DNA of 64,000 bases from Corynebacterium mycetoides (GTDB lineage Bacteria; Actinomycetota; Actinomycetes; Mycobacteriales; Mycobacteriaceae): NCBI RefSeq assembly GCF_900103625.1, contig NZ_LT629700.1, positions 992,001-1,056,000 on the forward strand, written 5' to 3'. The first letter of the stretch is position 1; each line of letters begins with the position of its first letter. This document shows positions 18,294-27,850 of the stretch, piece by piece. The notes under the pieces are model-generated. The model was not told where the DNA came from, searched no databases, and saw only the letters and a list, made by a program, of their open reading frames with translations. The position numbers and the translations under genes are program-made.

Positions 18294-18782
18294 ATGCCAG
18301 AGACACTGCCAGAGAAACTGCACATCGATTTCGTCTGCACGGGCAACATCTGCCGCTCCCCGATGGCGGAGGTGATCATCCGCGACAAGCTGGAGCGGGC
18401 GGGCCTGGGTGACAAGGTGCGCGTGAGCTCGTCCGGGATCGGCGGCTGGCACGTGGGCAGCCCCGCCGACGAGCGCGCATTGCACGAGCTCGAGGAGCAC
18501 GGCTACGACGGATCGCGCCACCGCGCGCAGCAGTTCGGCCCCGCCCAGCAGGACGCCGACCTGCTTGTCGCGCTCGACCCGCGCCACGTCTCTGAGCTCG
18601 TCGCCCGCGGCGTTCCCGAGGACAAGATCCGCCTGATGCGCTCGTTCGACCCGGCCTCCCCCGAAGGCGCCGGCATCGACGACCCCTACTACGGCGGCGC
18701 GGAGGGGTTTTCCACCACTCGCGAGCAGATCGAGGCGAGCGCGGATGGCATTATCGGCTGGGTCCGCGTGCAGCTACACTAG
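18294..18782 (+). CDS. ptpA: Low-molecular-weight protein tyrosine phosphatase
   Basis: A 162-residue LMW phosphatase. The P-loop CX5R(S/T) is C15-TGNIC-R21-S22, and the general-acid Asp lies in GIDDPYYGG. Length and position match M. tuberculosis PtpA (Rv2234), whose gene also precedes a SURF1-family gene. I used the ATG at 18294; an in-frame ATG four codons earlier (MLGAMPETL) is an alternative. It probably dephosphorylates tyrosine in the cytosol or after release; the target is unknown. Confidence 0.95.
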   Translation: MPETLPEKLHIDFVCTGNICRSPMAEVIIRDKLERAGLGDKVRVSSSGIGGWHVGSPADERALHELEEHGYDGSRHRAQQFGPAQQDADLLVALDPRHVSELVARGVPEDKIRLMRSFDPASPEGAGIDDPYYGGAEGFSTTREQIEASADGIIGWVRVQLH

Positions 18783-18787
18783 CGTTT

Positions 18788-19633
18788 ATGCGCAAGACTT
18801 TCCTCACCCCCGGGTGGGCGATCGCTGCGATCCTGGTCGCGCTGTTCTCCTACTTCGCGTTCACGTTTCTCGCGCCGTGGCAGCTGGGCAAGAACGAGCG
18901 CCTGGTCGATCGCAACGAGCACATCGAGCACGCCTTCAACACTGACCCCGTCCCGGTCTCCCAGGTCGCTCCCGACGGCGCCGTCGACCCCGACGACGAG
19001 TGGACGCGCGTGACCATGACCGGCCGGTACGTCCCCGACGACGAGGTGCTGCTGCGCCTGCGCCCGGTGGACAAGACCCCGGCGTTCCAGGTGCTCACCC
19101 CCTTCGCCGTCGCCGGCGGGCCGACCTTCCTGGTCAACCGCGGCTGGGTTCCGGCCGCCGACGGCGGGACCACGGTCCCCAACTTCCCGCCCGCGCCCGC
19201 CGGCGAGCTCACCATTACGGGCATGCTGCGTGTCGACGAAGGCCCGCACCCCTCGCCGCCCGTCATCGACCAGGGCCACGCCATGGTCTACAGCATCAGC
19301 ACGCAGCAGGCCTCCGAGATCACCGGCGCGCAGCTCGCCCCCTCGTACCTGCAGCTTGCCGACGCCCAACCCGGCGTGCTCCAGCCCATCCCCCTGCCCG
19401 TGCTGGACACCGGCAACCACCTGTCCTACGGGCTGCAGTGGATCGCGTTCGGCGTTATGGCCCCGGCGGGGCTGATCTACTTCGTCTGGGCGGAGGTGCG
19501 CGAGCGGCGCCGCTTCCGCGAAGAGCAGGAGGAGATGCTCGCGCTTGCGGAGCCCGAAAATGAGGGGGACCGCTATGGCCGTGCCAAGCGCAATCACTGG
19601 GCTTCGGCTTACGATAGGGAGCAGGAACGCTAG
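18788..19633 (+). CDS. SURF1-family membrane protein
   Basis: A 281-residue protein with a transmembrane helix near residues 9-30 and a second near 218-238 flanking a large extracytoplasmic domain, the SURF1 layout. Family motifs seen are APWQLGKNER near the first helix, FLVNRGWVP in the middle and LSYGLQWIAFG at the second helix. SURF1 proteins help assemble cytochrome c oxidase. It follows ptpA by five bases, so they are probably cotranscribed. Confidence 0.93.
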   Translation: MRKTFLTPGWAIAAILVALFSYFAFTFLAPWQLGKNERLVDRNEHIEHAFNTDPVPVSQVAPDGAVDPDDEWTRVTMTGRYVPDDEVLLRLRPVDKTPAFQVLTPFAVAGGPTFLVNRGWVPAADGGTTVPNFPPAPAGELTITGMLRVDEGPHPSPPVIDQGHAMVYSISTQQASEITGAQLAPSYLQLADAQPGVLQPIPLPVLDTGNHLSYGLQWIAFGVMAPAGLIYFVWAEVRERRRFREEQEEMLALAEPENEGDRYGRAKRNHWASAYDREQER

Positions 19634-19649
19634 CACAAGGGGGATAACC

Positions 19650-20231
19650 GTGAGCACGTTGTTGACCGAGTCGGACGAGTCGCTGCTCAACAGCAACCTT
19701 CTGCTTCTCGAGGGTGCCGGGGTGTGCCTGCTCAACGACATCGAGCTTGACGACGTCAAGGACGCCATCACCGACGACATCGCCGCCTTCCGCGCCCGGC
19801 CGCTGACCACGCTGGCCGCGCTGCGCGACCCGGACGATAACCCGCTGTTCGCCAGCGTGTGGTGCGACACCTGCCCACGCGAGCGCACGACGCTTCGCGA
19901 CCTCGAAGAGTGCGCCACTGAGCTGTGCGCCGCTCTCGGCGCGCCGCTGCGCGAGTTCGTGGTGTTCCCCGATCCGGATTCGCGCAGCACCGGGTCACTG
20001 CGTTTGCGTGTCGGCGAGTGGGATGTCGCCGACGTGGATTACGACCTCACTAGCTCCGGCCCCGGTGCAGGTTCTGCGGAACTCGACCTGATCGCGGCGA
20101 CCGTCCCCTCCGGTGTCACGGCCGTGACGTTCGAGCACGACGACCTCGACGCGCACTCGGTCACGCTGTTTCTCCGTAACGGTGGCGACGCCGTAGAGCT
20201 TGTCAGCGCCATCGAGCGCGAACTTGCCTAA
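19650..20231 (+). CDS. Hypothetical cytosolic protein
   Basis: Family not recognised. I chose the GTG at 19650 (STLLTESDESLL) because AAGGGGGA sits at ribosome-binding distance; longer in-frame starts overlap SURF1. The 193-residue product is acidic, with no signal peptide or membrane segment, and has two Cys close together in VWCDTCPRE plus EECATELCAAL, so metal binding is possible. It lies 16 bases after SURF1 and may be the last gene of that operon. Confidence 0.75.
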   Translation: MSTLLTESDESLLNSNLLLLEGAGVCLLNDIELDDVKDAITDDIAAFRARPLTTLAALRDPDDNPLFASVWCDTCPRERTTLRDLEECATELCAALGAPLREFVVFPDPDSRSTGSLRLRVGEWDVADVDYDLTSSGPGAGSAELDLIAATVPSGVTAVTFEHDDLDAHSVTLFLRNGGDAVELVSAIERELA

Positions 20232-20236
20232 ACTTG

Positions 20237-20309
20237 TGCGCCATGAGGGGCTCGAACCCCCGACCTACTGGGTGTAAACCAGTTGCTCTTCCAGCTGAGC
20301 TAACGGCGC
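20237..20309 (-). tRNA. tRNA-Val (anticodon TAC)
   Basis: On the minus strand a full cloverleaf can be drawn: acceptor GCGCCGT/ATGGCGC, D-loop AGCTCAGCTGGAAGAGC, anticodon stem ACTGG/CCAGT with loop TTTACAC (anticodon TAC), and T-arm with GGTTCGAGCC. CCA is not encoded. Confidence 0.96.
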
Positions 20310-20351
20310 GTGCCAGAGCACTTTAACACGCGCCCAGTGCGGGCGACAAAA

Positions 20352-20762
20352 TTACTTCTTCACGCTCGCGCTGGTCAGGCAAGCGCCCTGCCACTGGCCG
20401 AGGCGGTCCGATTTCGTGGCCACGAAGCCGGCGAGCTGGGCGGATTCGGAAATCTCGCCGGGCTGTACTCCCCCGGGGGTGCGGGGGTCCGGGGTAAGCA
20501 GCCAGATCTTGCCGCCTTCGCTGAGGTTGCGCCCGGCGTCGACAAGCGAGTCGACGAGGTCGCCGTCGTCGGAGCGGAACCAGAGAAGGACGACGTCGCA
20601 GAGTTCGTACGTGTCTTCGTCGAGAAGCGGCTGCCCGATGGCGTCCTCAATATCCTCGGAAATCGTCGTATCAGCGTCCTCGTCCCACCCGATCTCCTGG
20701 ACGATGATGTTGCCGCTGATTCCGAGCCGTTGCGCGTAGTTCACAGCACCAGGGGCGCCCAC
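20352..20762 (-). CDS. DUF3052 protein
   Basis: A 136-residue cytosolic protein starting GAPGAVNYAQRLGI, then IIVQEIGWDEDAD and WLLTPDPRTPG, matching the actinobacterial DUF3052 family. In M. tuberculosis a similar gene (Rv2239c) lies just upstream of aceE, as here. No activity is established. The start at 20762 has AGGAGG-like sequence upstream on its strand. About 135 bases separate it from the divergent aceE. Confidence 0.9.
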   Translation of the reverse strand: MGAPGAVNYAQRLGISGNIIVQEIGWDEDADTTISEDIEDAIGQPLLDEDTYELCDVVLLWFRSDDGDLVDSLVDAGRNLSEGGKIWLLTPDPRTPGGVQPGEISESAQLAGFVATKSDRLGQWQGACLTSASVKK

Positions 20763-20897
20763 CTTGGAAGTCCTCCTAAAAATCGCAAATAGCTAGTTCC
20801 GTTACCTGCACACTACCCGGATCAGTGCCCCCTCGCGCCCGAAAAACGCGGGTAGAGTTGGGGTGTAAATACGATGTAATCAACATGGAGGTTTGAC

Positions 20898-23675
20898 GTG
20901 GCTGACAACCCGAGCGCTGCGGACCCGTACGGCGACGACCCGAACAGCTCGCACATCGAGCTGATCCGCGAAGGGGTCGCCTCGTATCTGTACGACCACG
21001 ACCCGGAAGAGACCAAGGAGTGGATGGACTCCTTCGACGGTCTGCTGGAGTCGTCCTCGCCCGAGCGCGCCCGCTATCTCATGCTGCGCCTGCTAGAGCG
21101 CGCGTCGCTGCAGCGCGTGCCGCTGCCCGCCCTGTCCTCGACCGATTTTGTCAACACCATCCCCACCCAGCTGGAGCCCGACTTCCCGGGAGACGAGGCC
21201 GTGGAGAAGCGCTACCGCCGCTGGATCCGCTGGAACGCCGCCATCATGGTGCACCGCGCGCAGCGTCCCGGCATCAAGGTCGGCGGCCACATCTCCACCT
21301 ACGCCTCGGCCGCGGCGCTCTACGAGGTCGGGTTCAACCACTTCTTCCACGGCAAGGACGCGCCCCAGGGCGGCGACCAGGTCTTCATCCAGGGCCACGC
21401 CTCCCCCGGCATCTACGCCCGCGCGTTCCTCGAGGGGCGCCTGAGCGAGGATGACCTGGACGGCTTCCGCCAGGAGCACTCCCGCCCGCAGGGCGGCCTG
21501 CCCGCCTACCCGCACCCGCACGGCATGCCGGGGTTCTGGGAGTTCCCCACCGTGTCCATGGGCCTGGGCCCGATGAACGCCATCTACCAGGCGCGCTTCA
21601 ACAAGTACCTGCAGGACCGCGGCATCAAGGACACCAGCGAGCAGCACGTCTGGGCGTTTCTGGGCGACGGCGAGATGGACGAGCCGGAGTCCCGCGGCCT
21701 GATCCAGATGGCCCCGCTCTACGGCCTGGACAACCTGACGTTCGTGATCAACTGCAACTTGCAGCGTCTCGACGGCCCGGTGCGCGGCAACGGCCAGATC
21801 ATCCAGGAGCTCGAAGCCTTCTTCATCGGCGCCGGCTGGAACGTGATCAAGATCGCCTGGGGCCGCGAGTGGGACGCACTGTTTGAGAAGGACACCGACG
21901 GCGCGCTGGTCAACCTCATGAACTCCACCCGCGACGGTGACTTCCAGACGTTCAAGGCCAACGACGGCGCCTACGTGCGCGAGCACTTCTTCGGCCGCGA
22001 CCCGCGCACCGCGAAGCTGGTCGAGGACGTGACGGACGAGGAGATCTGGGCGCTGCGCCGCGGCGGCCACGACTACCGCAAGGTCTACGCCGCCTACAAG
22101 CGCGCGCTGGAGACCAAGGGCAAGCCGACCGTCATCCTGGCGCACACCGTCAAGGGCTACGCCCTGGGGCACAACTTTGAGGGCCGCAACGCCACCCACC
22201 AGATGAAGAACCTCACGCTGGAGGACCTCAAGCTCTTCCGCGACACCCAGCAGATCCCGATTTCTGACGAGGAGCTGGAGCGCGACCCCTACCTGCCGCC
22301 CTACTACCACCCGGGCGAGGACGCCGAGGAGATTAAGTACCTGAAGAAGCGCCGCGAGGATCTCGGTGGCTTCCTCCCCGAGCGCCGCACCCAGTTCACG
22401 CCGCTTGAGATGCCCGACTTTGAAAAGACATTCAAGGCCAGCTTCAAGGACTCCGGCAAGCAGCAGGTGGCCACCACCATGGCGCTGGTGCGCACGTTCA
22501 AGGCGCTCACGCGCGACCAAGAGATCGGCAAGCGCCTGGTGCCGATCATCCCGGACGAGGCCCGCACCTTCGGCCTCGACTCCTGGTTCCCCACGCTGAA
22601 GATCTACAACCCGGTGGGCCAGAACTACACCCCGGTGGACCACGACCTGCAGCTGTCCTACCGCGAGGCCACCGACGGGCAGATCCTGCACGAGGGCATC
22701 AACGAGGACGGCTCCTCTGCGTCCTTCCTCGCGGCCGGCACCTCCTATGCCACGCACGGTGAGCCGATGATCCCGATGTACATCTTCTACTCCATGTTCG
22801 GTTTCCAGCGCACCGGCGACAACTTCTGGGCCGCGGGCGACCAGCACGCGCGTGGCTTCATCATCGGTGCGACCGCCGGCCGCACGACGCTCTTCGGCGA
22901 GGGCCTGCAGCATATGGACGGGCACTCGCCGGTGCTGGCCTCCACCAACCCGGCCGTGGTGAGCTACGACCCGTCGTTCGCCTACGAGATGCCGTACCTG
23001 GTCTCCCGGGGCATCGAGCGCATGTACGGCTCGGGCGAGGGCGAGAACGTGATGTACTACATCACCGTGTACAACCAGCCGACTCACCAGCCGGCGCGCC
23101 CGGACAACCTGGACGTCGAGGGCTTGCACAAGGGCATCTACCTCTACGACCGCGGCGCGGACAAGGCCAACCGGGTCTCCCTGCTCGCCTCCGGCGTGGG
23201 CATGCAGCAGGCCCTGCGGGCGCAGGAGATCCTGCAGGAGCGTTACGACGTCGGCGCGGCCGTCTACTCCGTCACCTCCTGGGTCGAGCTGGCCCGTGAC
23301 GGCGCGGCGCTGAACAAGCGCAAGCTCAACAACCCGGGCGAGGACGTCGGCGAGCCGTTTGCCACCACCCAGCTCAAGCAGACCGAGGGCCCCTACGTGG
23401 CCACCTCGGACTTCACCTCCGCGCTGCAGGAGCAAATCCGCCCGTACGTGCCGGGTCAGTACATCGTGCTGGGCGCGGACGGCTTCGGCTTCTCCGACAC
23501 CCGCGAGGCCGCGCGCCGCTACTTCAACATCGACGCCGAGTCGATGGTGGTGGCGGCGCTCATGGGGCTGGCCAACGAGGGCAAGATCGACATGTCCGTC
23601 GCCGCGCAGGCCGCCCGGGACCTGCACATCGACGACCCGACAGAGCCGAACCCGAACGGCGGCACCGAGAAGTAG
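20898..23675 (+). CDS. aceE: Pyruvate dehydrogenase E1 component, homodimeric type
   Basis: A 925-residue thiamine-diphosphate enzyme that decarboxylates pyruvate and passes the acetyl group to the E2 lipoyl domain. The ThDP motif begins [12 protein letters not shown] (about residue 254) and ends near [13 protein letters not shown]. Other family elements are [30 protein letters not shown] and [16 protein letters not shown]. The start is a GTG at 20898 preceded by ATGGAGG at good spacing. In corynebacteria aceE stands alone and works with an E2 that is also part of the oxoglutarate complex; this window has no E2 or E3 gene. A strong terminator follows. Confidence 0.98.
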   Translation: MADNPSAADPYGDDPNSSHIELIREGVASYLYDHDPEETKEWMDSFDGLLESSSPERARYLMLRLLERASLQRVPLPALSSTDFVNTIPTQLEPDFPGDEAVEKRYRRWIRWNAAIMVHRAQRPGIKVGGHISTYASAAALYEVGFNHFFHGKDAPQGGDQVFIQGHASPGIYARAFLEGRLSEDDLDGFRQEHSRPQGGLPAYPHPHGMPGFWEFPTVSMGLGPMNAIYQARFNKYLQDRGIKDTSEQHVWAFLGDGEMDEPESRGLIQMAPLYGLDNLTFVINCNLQRLDGPVRGNGQIIQELEAFFIGAGWNVIKIAWGREWDALFEKDTDGALVNLMNSTRDGDFQTFKANDGAYVREHFFGRDPRTAKLVEDVTDEEIWALRRGGHDYRKVYAAYKRALETKGKPTVILAHTVKGYALGHNFEGRNATHQMKNLTLEDLKLFRDTQQIPISDEELERDPYLPPYYHPGEDAEEIKYLKKRREDLGGFLPERRTQFTPLEMPDFEKTFKASFKDSGKQQVATTMALVRTFKALTRDQEIGKRLVPIIPDEARTFGLDSWFPTLKIYNPVGQNYTPVDHDLQLSYREATDGQILHEGINEDGSSASFLAAGTSYATHGEPMIPMYIFYSMFGFQRTGDNFWAAGDQHARGFIIGATAGRTTLFGEGLQHMDGHSPVLASTNPAVVSYDPSFAYEMPYLVSRGIERMYGSGEGENVMYYITVYNQPTHQPARPDNLDVEGLHKGIYLYDRGADKANRVSLLASGVGMQQALRAQEILQERYDVGAAVYSVTSWVELARDGAALNKRKLNNPGEDVGEPFATTQLKQTEGPYVATSDFTSALQEQIRPYVPGQYIVLGADGFGFSDTREAARRYFNIDAESMVVAALMGLANEGKIDMSVAAQAARDLHIDDPTEPNPNGGTEK

Positions 23676-23692
23676 GACCGCCCGTCGCGCGT

Positions 23693-23730
23693 CCCCGGTC
23701 TCGGCCTTCGCGCCGGGGCCGGGGTTTCGC
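23693..23730 (+). terminator. Rho-independent-like terminator after aceE
   Basis: CCCCGG on the left pairs with CCGGGG on the right, with GGCC pairing inside, followed by a short T run (GGGGTTTCG). It lies about 20 bases past the aceE stop. The short T tail is usual for high-G+C actinobacteria. Confidence 0.65.
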
Positions 23731-23747
23731 GTTCGTTCCGTGTTTGT

Positions 23748-23964
23748 CCCAACGCTGCACGACCACAACGCCACACTACGCACACAACCCCAGGACACAC
23801 ACGCCTGACGACGTGCACACCCCAACGCTGCACGACCACAACGCCACACCACACACACAACCCCAGGACACACACGCCTGACGACGTGCACACCCCAACG
23901 CTGCACGACCACTACGCCACACTACGCACACAACCCCAGGACGCACACGCCTGAGGACGTGCAC
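23748..23964. repeat. Three tandem 73-bp non-coding repeats
   Basis: Units start at 23748, 23821 and 23894 with CCCAACGCTGCACGACC and end with GACGTGCAC. The ends of each unit are partly inverted (TGCACG and CGTGCA). The units differ at only a few positions. They fill the gap between the aceE terminator and the stop codon of the DUF559-type gene and hold no credible ORF. A diverged single unit lies at 37779-37844. Confidence 0.85.
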
Positions 23965-23975
23965 GAGCGCGGATG

Positions 23976-24827
23976 TCAGTGGCCCGCGTAGAAGGGGCGG
24001 CGGCGCTGAATTTCGCCGTCGTTAAGCGGGGCGGGCACGTTGCCGGCGAAGGGGTCGTTGCCGAGGAACCGCATGCGCCGGATTGCAGAGGCGACGCGCG
24101 CCTCGAGCGCGCCGCCCCAGACGTCCGCCCACCCGGCCCGCAAGACGAGGTAGCCCTGGTTGAGCAGGAATTTTTCGCGCATGCGCTCCTCGAACGTGAC
24201 CTCGTCGCTGGTGTATTTGCCTCGGCCGTCGAGCTCGACGCAGATGAAGCCGTTGACCAGGAGGTCCATCCTGCCGCGGCGCAAGGTGCGCCCGAGGTCG
24301 TAGTATTCGAAGCCGACCTGCCCGCGGATCGAATGGAGGCCGGGGATGCGGGCCTCGATGAGGGCGTGGCGGCCGACCGTTTCGAGGGCGGTTTGGGACG
24401 TTGCGGCGGAGTGCTCGATGACCTTGCGGAACATCTTCGTGCCCTTCGCGCGGGGCAGCGTGTTCGCGAGCTCCAGGAGGTCGGCCTCTCCCACTTCCGG
24501 CCTGCGGAACCGGGCCGACTCGAGGACGACGAGCGCGGCATGCGGGCCGTGGTAGCGGGAGGTGTCGAAGGCCATCTGGATAGTGCTCGTGACCCGCAGC
24601 CCCTCGTGCTCGACGACGTGCTCCGGCGCAAGGTACCCGCTGCGGTATACCGCCGGCTGCGGCCCCCGGCACGCCGCGGACGCCCGCGCCGCGCCCGGCA
24701 GCAGCAGGTCGACGCGCTCGACGCGGTCGAGGGTCTGCAGCCCCCTCACTTTCGCTGCCGCAGGCCCCGTCACCACGGCCGAGCGCGTGCGCGCGGCCAC
24801 TCCCCGAATCAGCTCGAGCTCCCCCAT
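23976..24827 (-). CDS. DUF559-type nuclease-like protein
   Basis: A 283-residue second member of the family at 13780-14718. The C-terminal domain reads GRMDLLVNGFICVELDGRG, with Asp, Glu and Asp as possible PD-(D/E)XK ligands, then ERMREKFLLNQGYLVLRAGW. The N-terminal half has an AbiEi-like pattern (RSAVVTGPAAAKVRGL, a 'cold' DNA-binding-like region). The start could be GTG 24833 or ATG 24827; TTTAAT just upstream looks like a -10 box and suggests a leaderless transcript. It is followed at its 3' end by the 73-bp repeat array. Unlike its relatives it has no TTATCCACA box upstream. Function unknown. Confidence 0.78.
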   Translation of the reverse strand: MGELELIRGVAARTRSAVVTGPAAAKVRGLQTLDRVERVDLLLPGAARASAACRGPQPAVYRSGYLAPEHVVEHEGLRVTSTIQMAFDTSRYHGPHAALVVLESARFRRPEVGEADLLELANTLPRAKGTKMFRKVIEHSAATSQTALETVGRHALIEARIPGLHSIRGQVGFEYYDLGRTLRRGRMDLLVNGFICVELDGRGKYTSDEVTFEERMREKFLLNQGYLVLRAGWADVWGGALEARVASAIRRMRFLGNDPFAGNVPAPLNDGEIQRRRPFYAGH

Positions 24828-25010
24828 GCGCACATTAAAGCACGCGCGGGGCCGCTAGCTCCCGGAACTGCCCTCCGAGCTCGCAGTGCTTGACGACGCC
24901 CCCTCTCCCGGACCGCACGCCGCGTCGAGCGCCGAAGTCAGGAGCAGCGCCGCGGCGATGATCCCGGCCACCCCGAGTGCCTCACGGGCTCCCTTGATGG
25001 AATCCAGCTG

Positions 25011-25271
25011 GGCGTTGAAGTCCCGCACAGCCTGCGAAATCTGCGGGTTGTAGATGCCCACGGATTTTTGCAGCTCGGTGTTGTGTTCGCCGATGCGGGC
25101 GTTGAAGTCCCGCACAGCCTGCGAAATCTGCGGGTTGTAGATGCCCACGGATTTTTGCAGCTCGGTGTTGTGTTCGCCGATGCGGGCGTTGAAGTCCCGC
25201 ACAGCCTGCGAAATCTGCGGGTTGTAGATGCCCACGGATTTTTGCAGCTCGGTGTTGAGTTCGCCGATGCG
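25011..25271 (-). repeat. Three tandem 87-bp coding repeats
   Basis: Units 25185-25271, 25098-25184 and 25011-25097 each encode 29 residues starting RIGE and ending RDFNA. They are identical except that the first has RIGEL where the others have RIGEH. The encoded helix contains ELQKSVGIYNPQISQAV and lies just before the C-terminal hydrophobic segment of the surface protein. The identity at DNA level points to recent expansion. Confidence 0.9.
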
Positions 25272-25439
25272 GGTGCTGATGTCGTCGACAAGCGGGGTGA
25301 GGCCCGGGATGTTCACCGTGGTCGCGAGCGCGACCGGCACGAGCAGGAGCACCGGGATCCCCACCGAGGAACCGACCGCGACGCAACGGGTGTCGGCGGA
25401 GCCGCTGGATCCGTCCGACGAGTCGCCGCTGCCTGGAGG

Positions 25440-27850
25440 CGTGACCGGAGGCGTGGTGCCGGTGGGGTCGACGGTAACGGTGGTGGTCACCGTCTCGCTG
25501 GTGCCGTCCGGGTAGGTGACCTCGATCGTCACCGCGTGCTCACCGGGCGCGAGCACCGCGGGATCCACCGTGACCGCACCCGTGGCCGGGTCGACGGTCA
25601 CGCCATCGGGCAGGCCGACGCCGGCAAACGTCGTGCCGGACGGAAAGTCGACCCCCTCGGCCGTCACTGCGGGCGCGCCCGTGACAACATCGCCGCCGTC
25701 GACCCCGCGCACCGGAGGCACCACCGGAGTGTGCGTGTCCGCATCCGACGGATCGGCGACAGGCGCGTCGTCGACGACCACCGTCGTTTCAACGCGGTCC
25801 GTCGAACCGTCCGGATAGGTGACCTCAATCGTCACCGCGTGCTCACCGGGCGCAAGCACCGCCGGATCCACCGTGACCGCACCCGTGGCCGGATCCACCG
25901 TCACGCCATCGGGCAGGCCGACGCCGGCAAACGTCGTGCCGGACGGAAAGTCGACCCCCTCGGCCGTCACTGCGGGCGCGCCCGTGACAACATCGCCGCC
26001 GTCGACCCCGCGCACCGGAGGCACCACCGGAGTGTGCGTGTCCGCATCCGACGGGCGGCGACAGGAGCGTCGTCGACCGTCACCGTCGTTTCAACGCTGT
26101 CCGTCGAACCGTCCGGGTAGGTGACCTCAATCGTCACCGCGTGCTCACCGGGCGCAGCACCGCCGGATCCACCGTGACCGCACCCGTGGCCGGTCCACCG
26201 TCACGCCATCGGGCAGGTCGACGCCGGCAAACGTCGTGCCGGACGGGAAGTCGACCCCCTCGGCCGTCACTGCGGGCGCGCCCGTGACAACATCGCCGCC
26301 GTGACCCCGCGCACCGGAGGCACCACCGGAGTGTGCGTGTCCGCATCCGACGGGGCGGCGACGGGAGCGTCGTCGACCGTCACCGTCGTTTCAACCGGTC
26401 CGTCGAACCGTCCGGGTAGGTGACCTCGATCGTCACCGCGTGCTCACCGGGCGCGAGCACCGCCGGATCCACCGTGACCGCACCCGTGGCCGGGTCGACG
26501 GTCACGCCATCGGGCAGGTCGACGCCGGCAAACGTCGTGCCGGACGGAAAGTCGACCCCCTCGGCCGTCACTGCGGGCGCGCCCGTGACAACATCGCCGC
26601 CGTTGACCCCGCGCACCGGAGGCACCACCGGAGTGTGCGTGTCCGCATCCGACGGGGCGGCGACGGGAGCGTCGTCGACCGTCACCGTCGTCTCAACCTG
26701 ATCGGTCGAACCGTCCGGGTAGGTGACCTCAATCGTCACCGCGTGCTCACCGGGCGCGAGCACCGCCGGATCCACCGTGACCGCACCCGTGGCCGGGTCG
26801 ACGGTCACGCCATCGGGCAGGCCGACGCCGGCAAACGTCGTGCCGGACGGAAAGTCGACCCCCTCGGCCGTCACTGCGGGCGCGCCCGTCACCGGCGGGC
26901 CCGATTCCGCCCCGCGGACGGCGGGAATGAACGGAGTGTGCGTGTCCGCATCCGACGGATCGGCGACAGGCGCGTCGTCGACCGTCACCGTCGTCTCAAC
27001 CTGATCGGTCGAACCGTCCGGATAGGTGACCTCAATCGTCACCGCGTGCTCACCGGGCGCAAGCACCGCCGGATCCACCGTGACCGCACCCGTGGCCGGG
27101 TCGACGGTCACGCCGTCGGGCAGGCCGACGCCGGCAAACGTCGTGCCGGACGGAAAGTCGACCCCCTCGGCCGTCACTGCGGGCGCGCCCGTCACCGGCG
27201 GGCCCGATTCCGCCCCGCGGACGGCGGGAATGAACGGAGTGTGCGTGTCCGCATCCGACGGATCGGCGACAGGCGCGTCGTCGACCGTCACCGTCGTTTC
27301 AACGCGGTCCGTCGAACCGTCCGGATAGGTGACCTCAATCGTCACCGCGTGCTCACCGGGCGCAAGCACCGCCGGATCCATCGTCACCGCACCCGTGGCC
27401 GGGTCGACGGTCACGCCATCGGGCAGGCCGACGCCGGCAAACGTCGTGCCGGACGGAAAGTCGACCCCCTCGGCCGTCACTGCGGGCGCGCCCGTCACCG
27501 GCGGGCCCGATTCCGCCCCGCGGACGGCGGGAATGAACGGAGTGTGCGTGTCCGCATCCGACGGATCGGCGACAGGCGCGTCGTCGACCGTCACCGTCGT
27601 TTCAACGCGGTCCGTCGAACCGTCCGGATAGGTGACCTCAATCGTCACCGCGTGCTCACCGGGCGCAAGCACCGCCGGATCCATCGTCACCGCACCCGTG
27701 GCCGGGTCGACGGTCACGCCATCGGGCAGGCCGACGCCGGCAAACGTCGTGCCGGACGGAAAGTCGACCCCCTCGGCCGTCACTGCGGGCGCGCCCGTCA
27801 CCGGCGGGCCCGATTCCGCCCCGCGGACGGCGGGAATGAACGGGGTGAGC
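25440..27850 (-). repeat. Eight tandem 303-bp coding repeats
   Basis: A 303-bp period (101 residues) is seen from the conserved block encoding APGEHAVTIEVTYPDG, whose codons recur near 25516, 25819, 26420, 26723, 27026, 27329 and 27632, with the damaged copy near 26119. Two subtypes differ at the repeat head: FIPAVRGAESGPPV in the four N-terminal units and VVPPVRGVDGGDVV in the four C-terminal ones, so the array is a mosaic. Limits are approximate. Confidence 0.9.

Noticed and set aside
23748..23964. CRISPR-like array
   Set aside because: The 73-bp units abut one another without unique spacers and there are no cas genes; they are plain tandem repeats.
25440..27850. 303-bp repeats as a mobile or integron-like array
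   Set aside because: The period is a multiple of three, reading frame and Rib-like motifs are kept on the minus strand, and there are no terminal inverted repeats or integrase; it is domain duplication within a gene.
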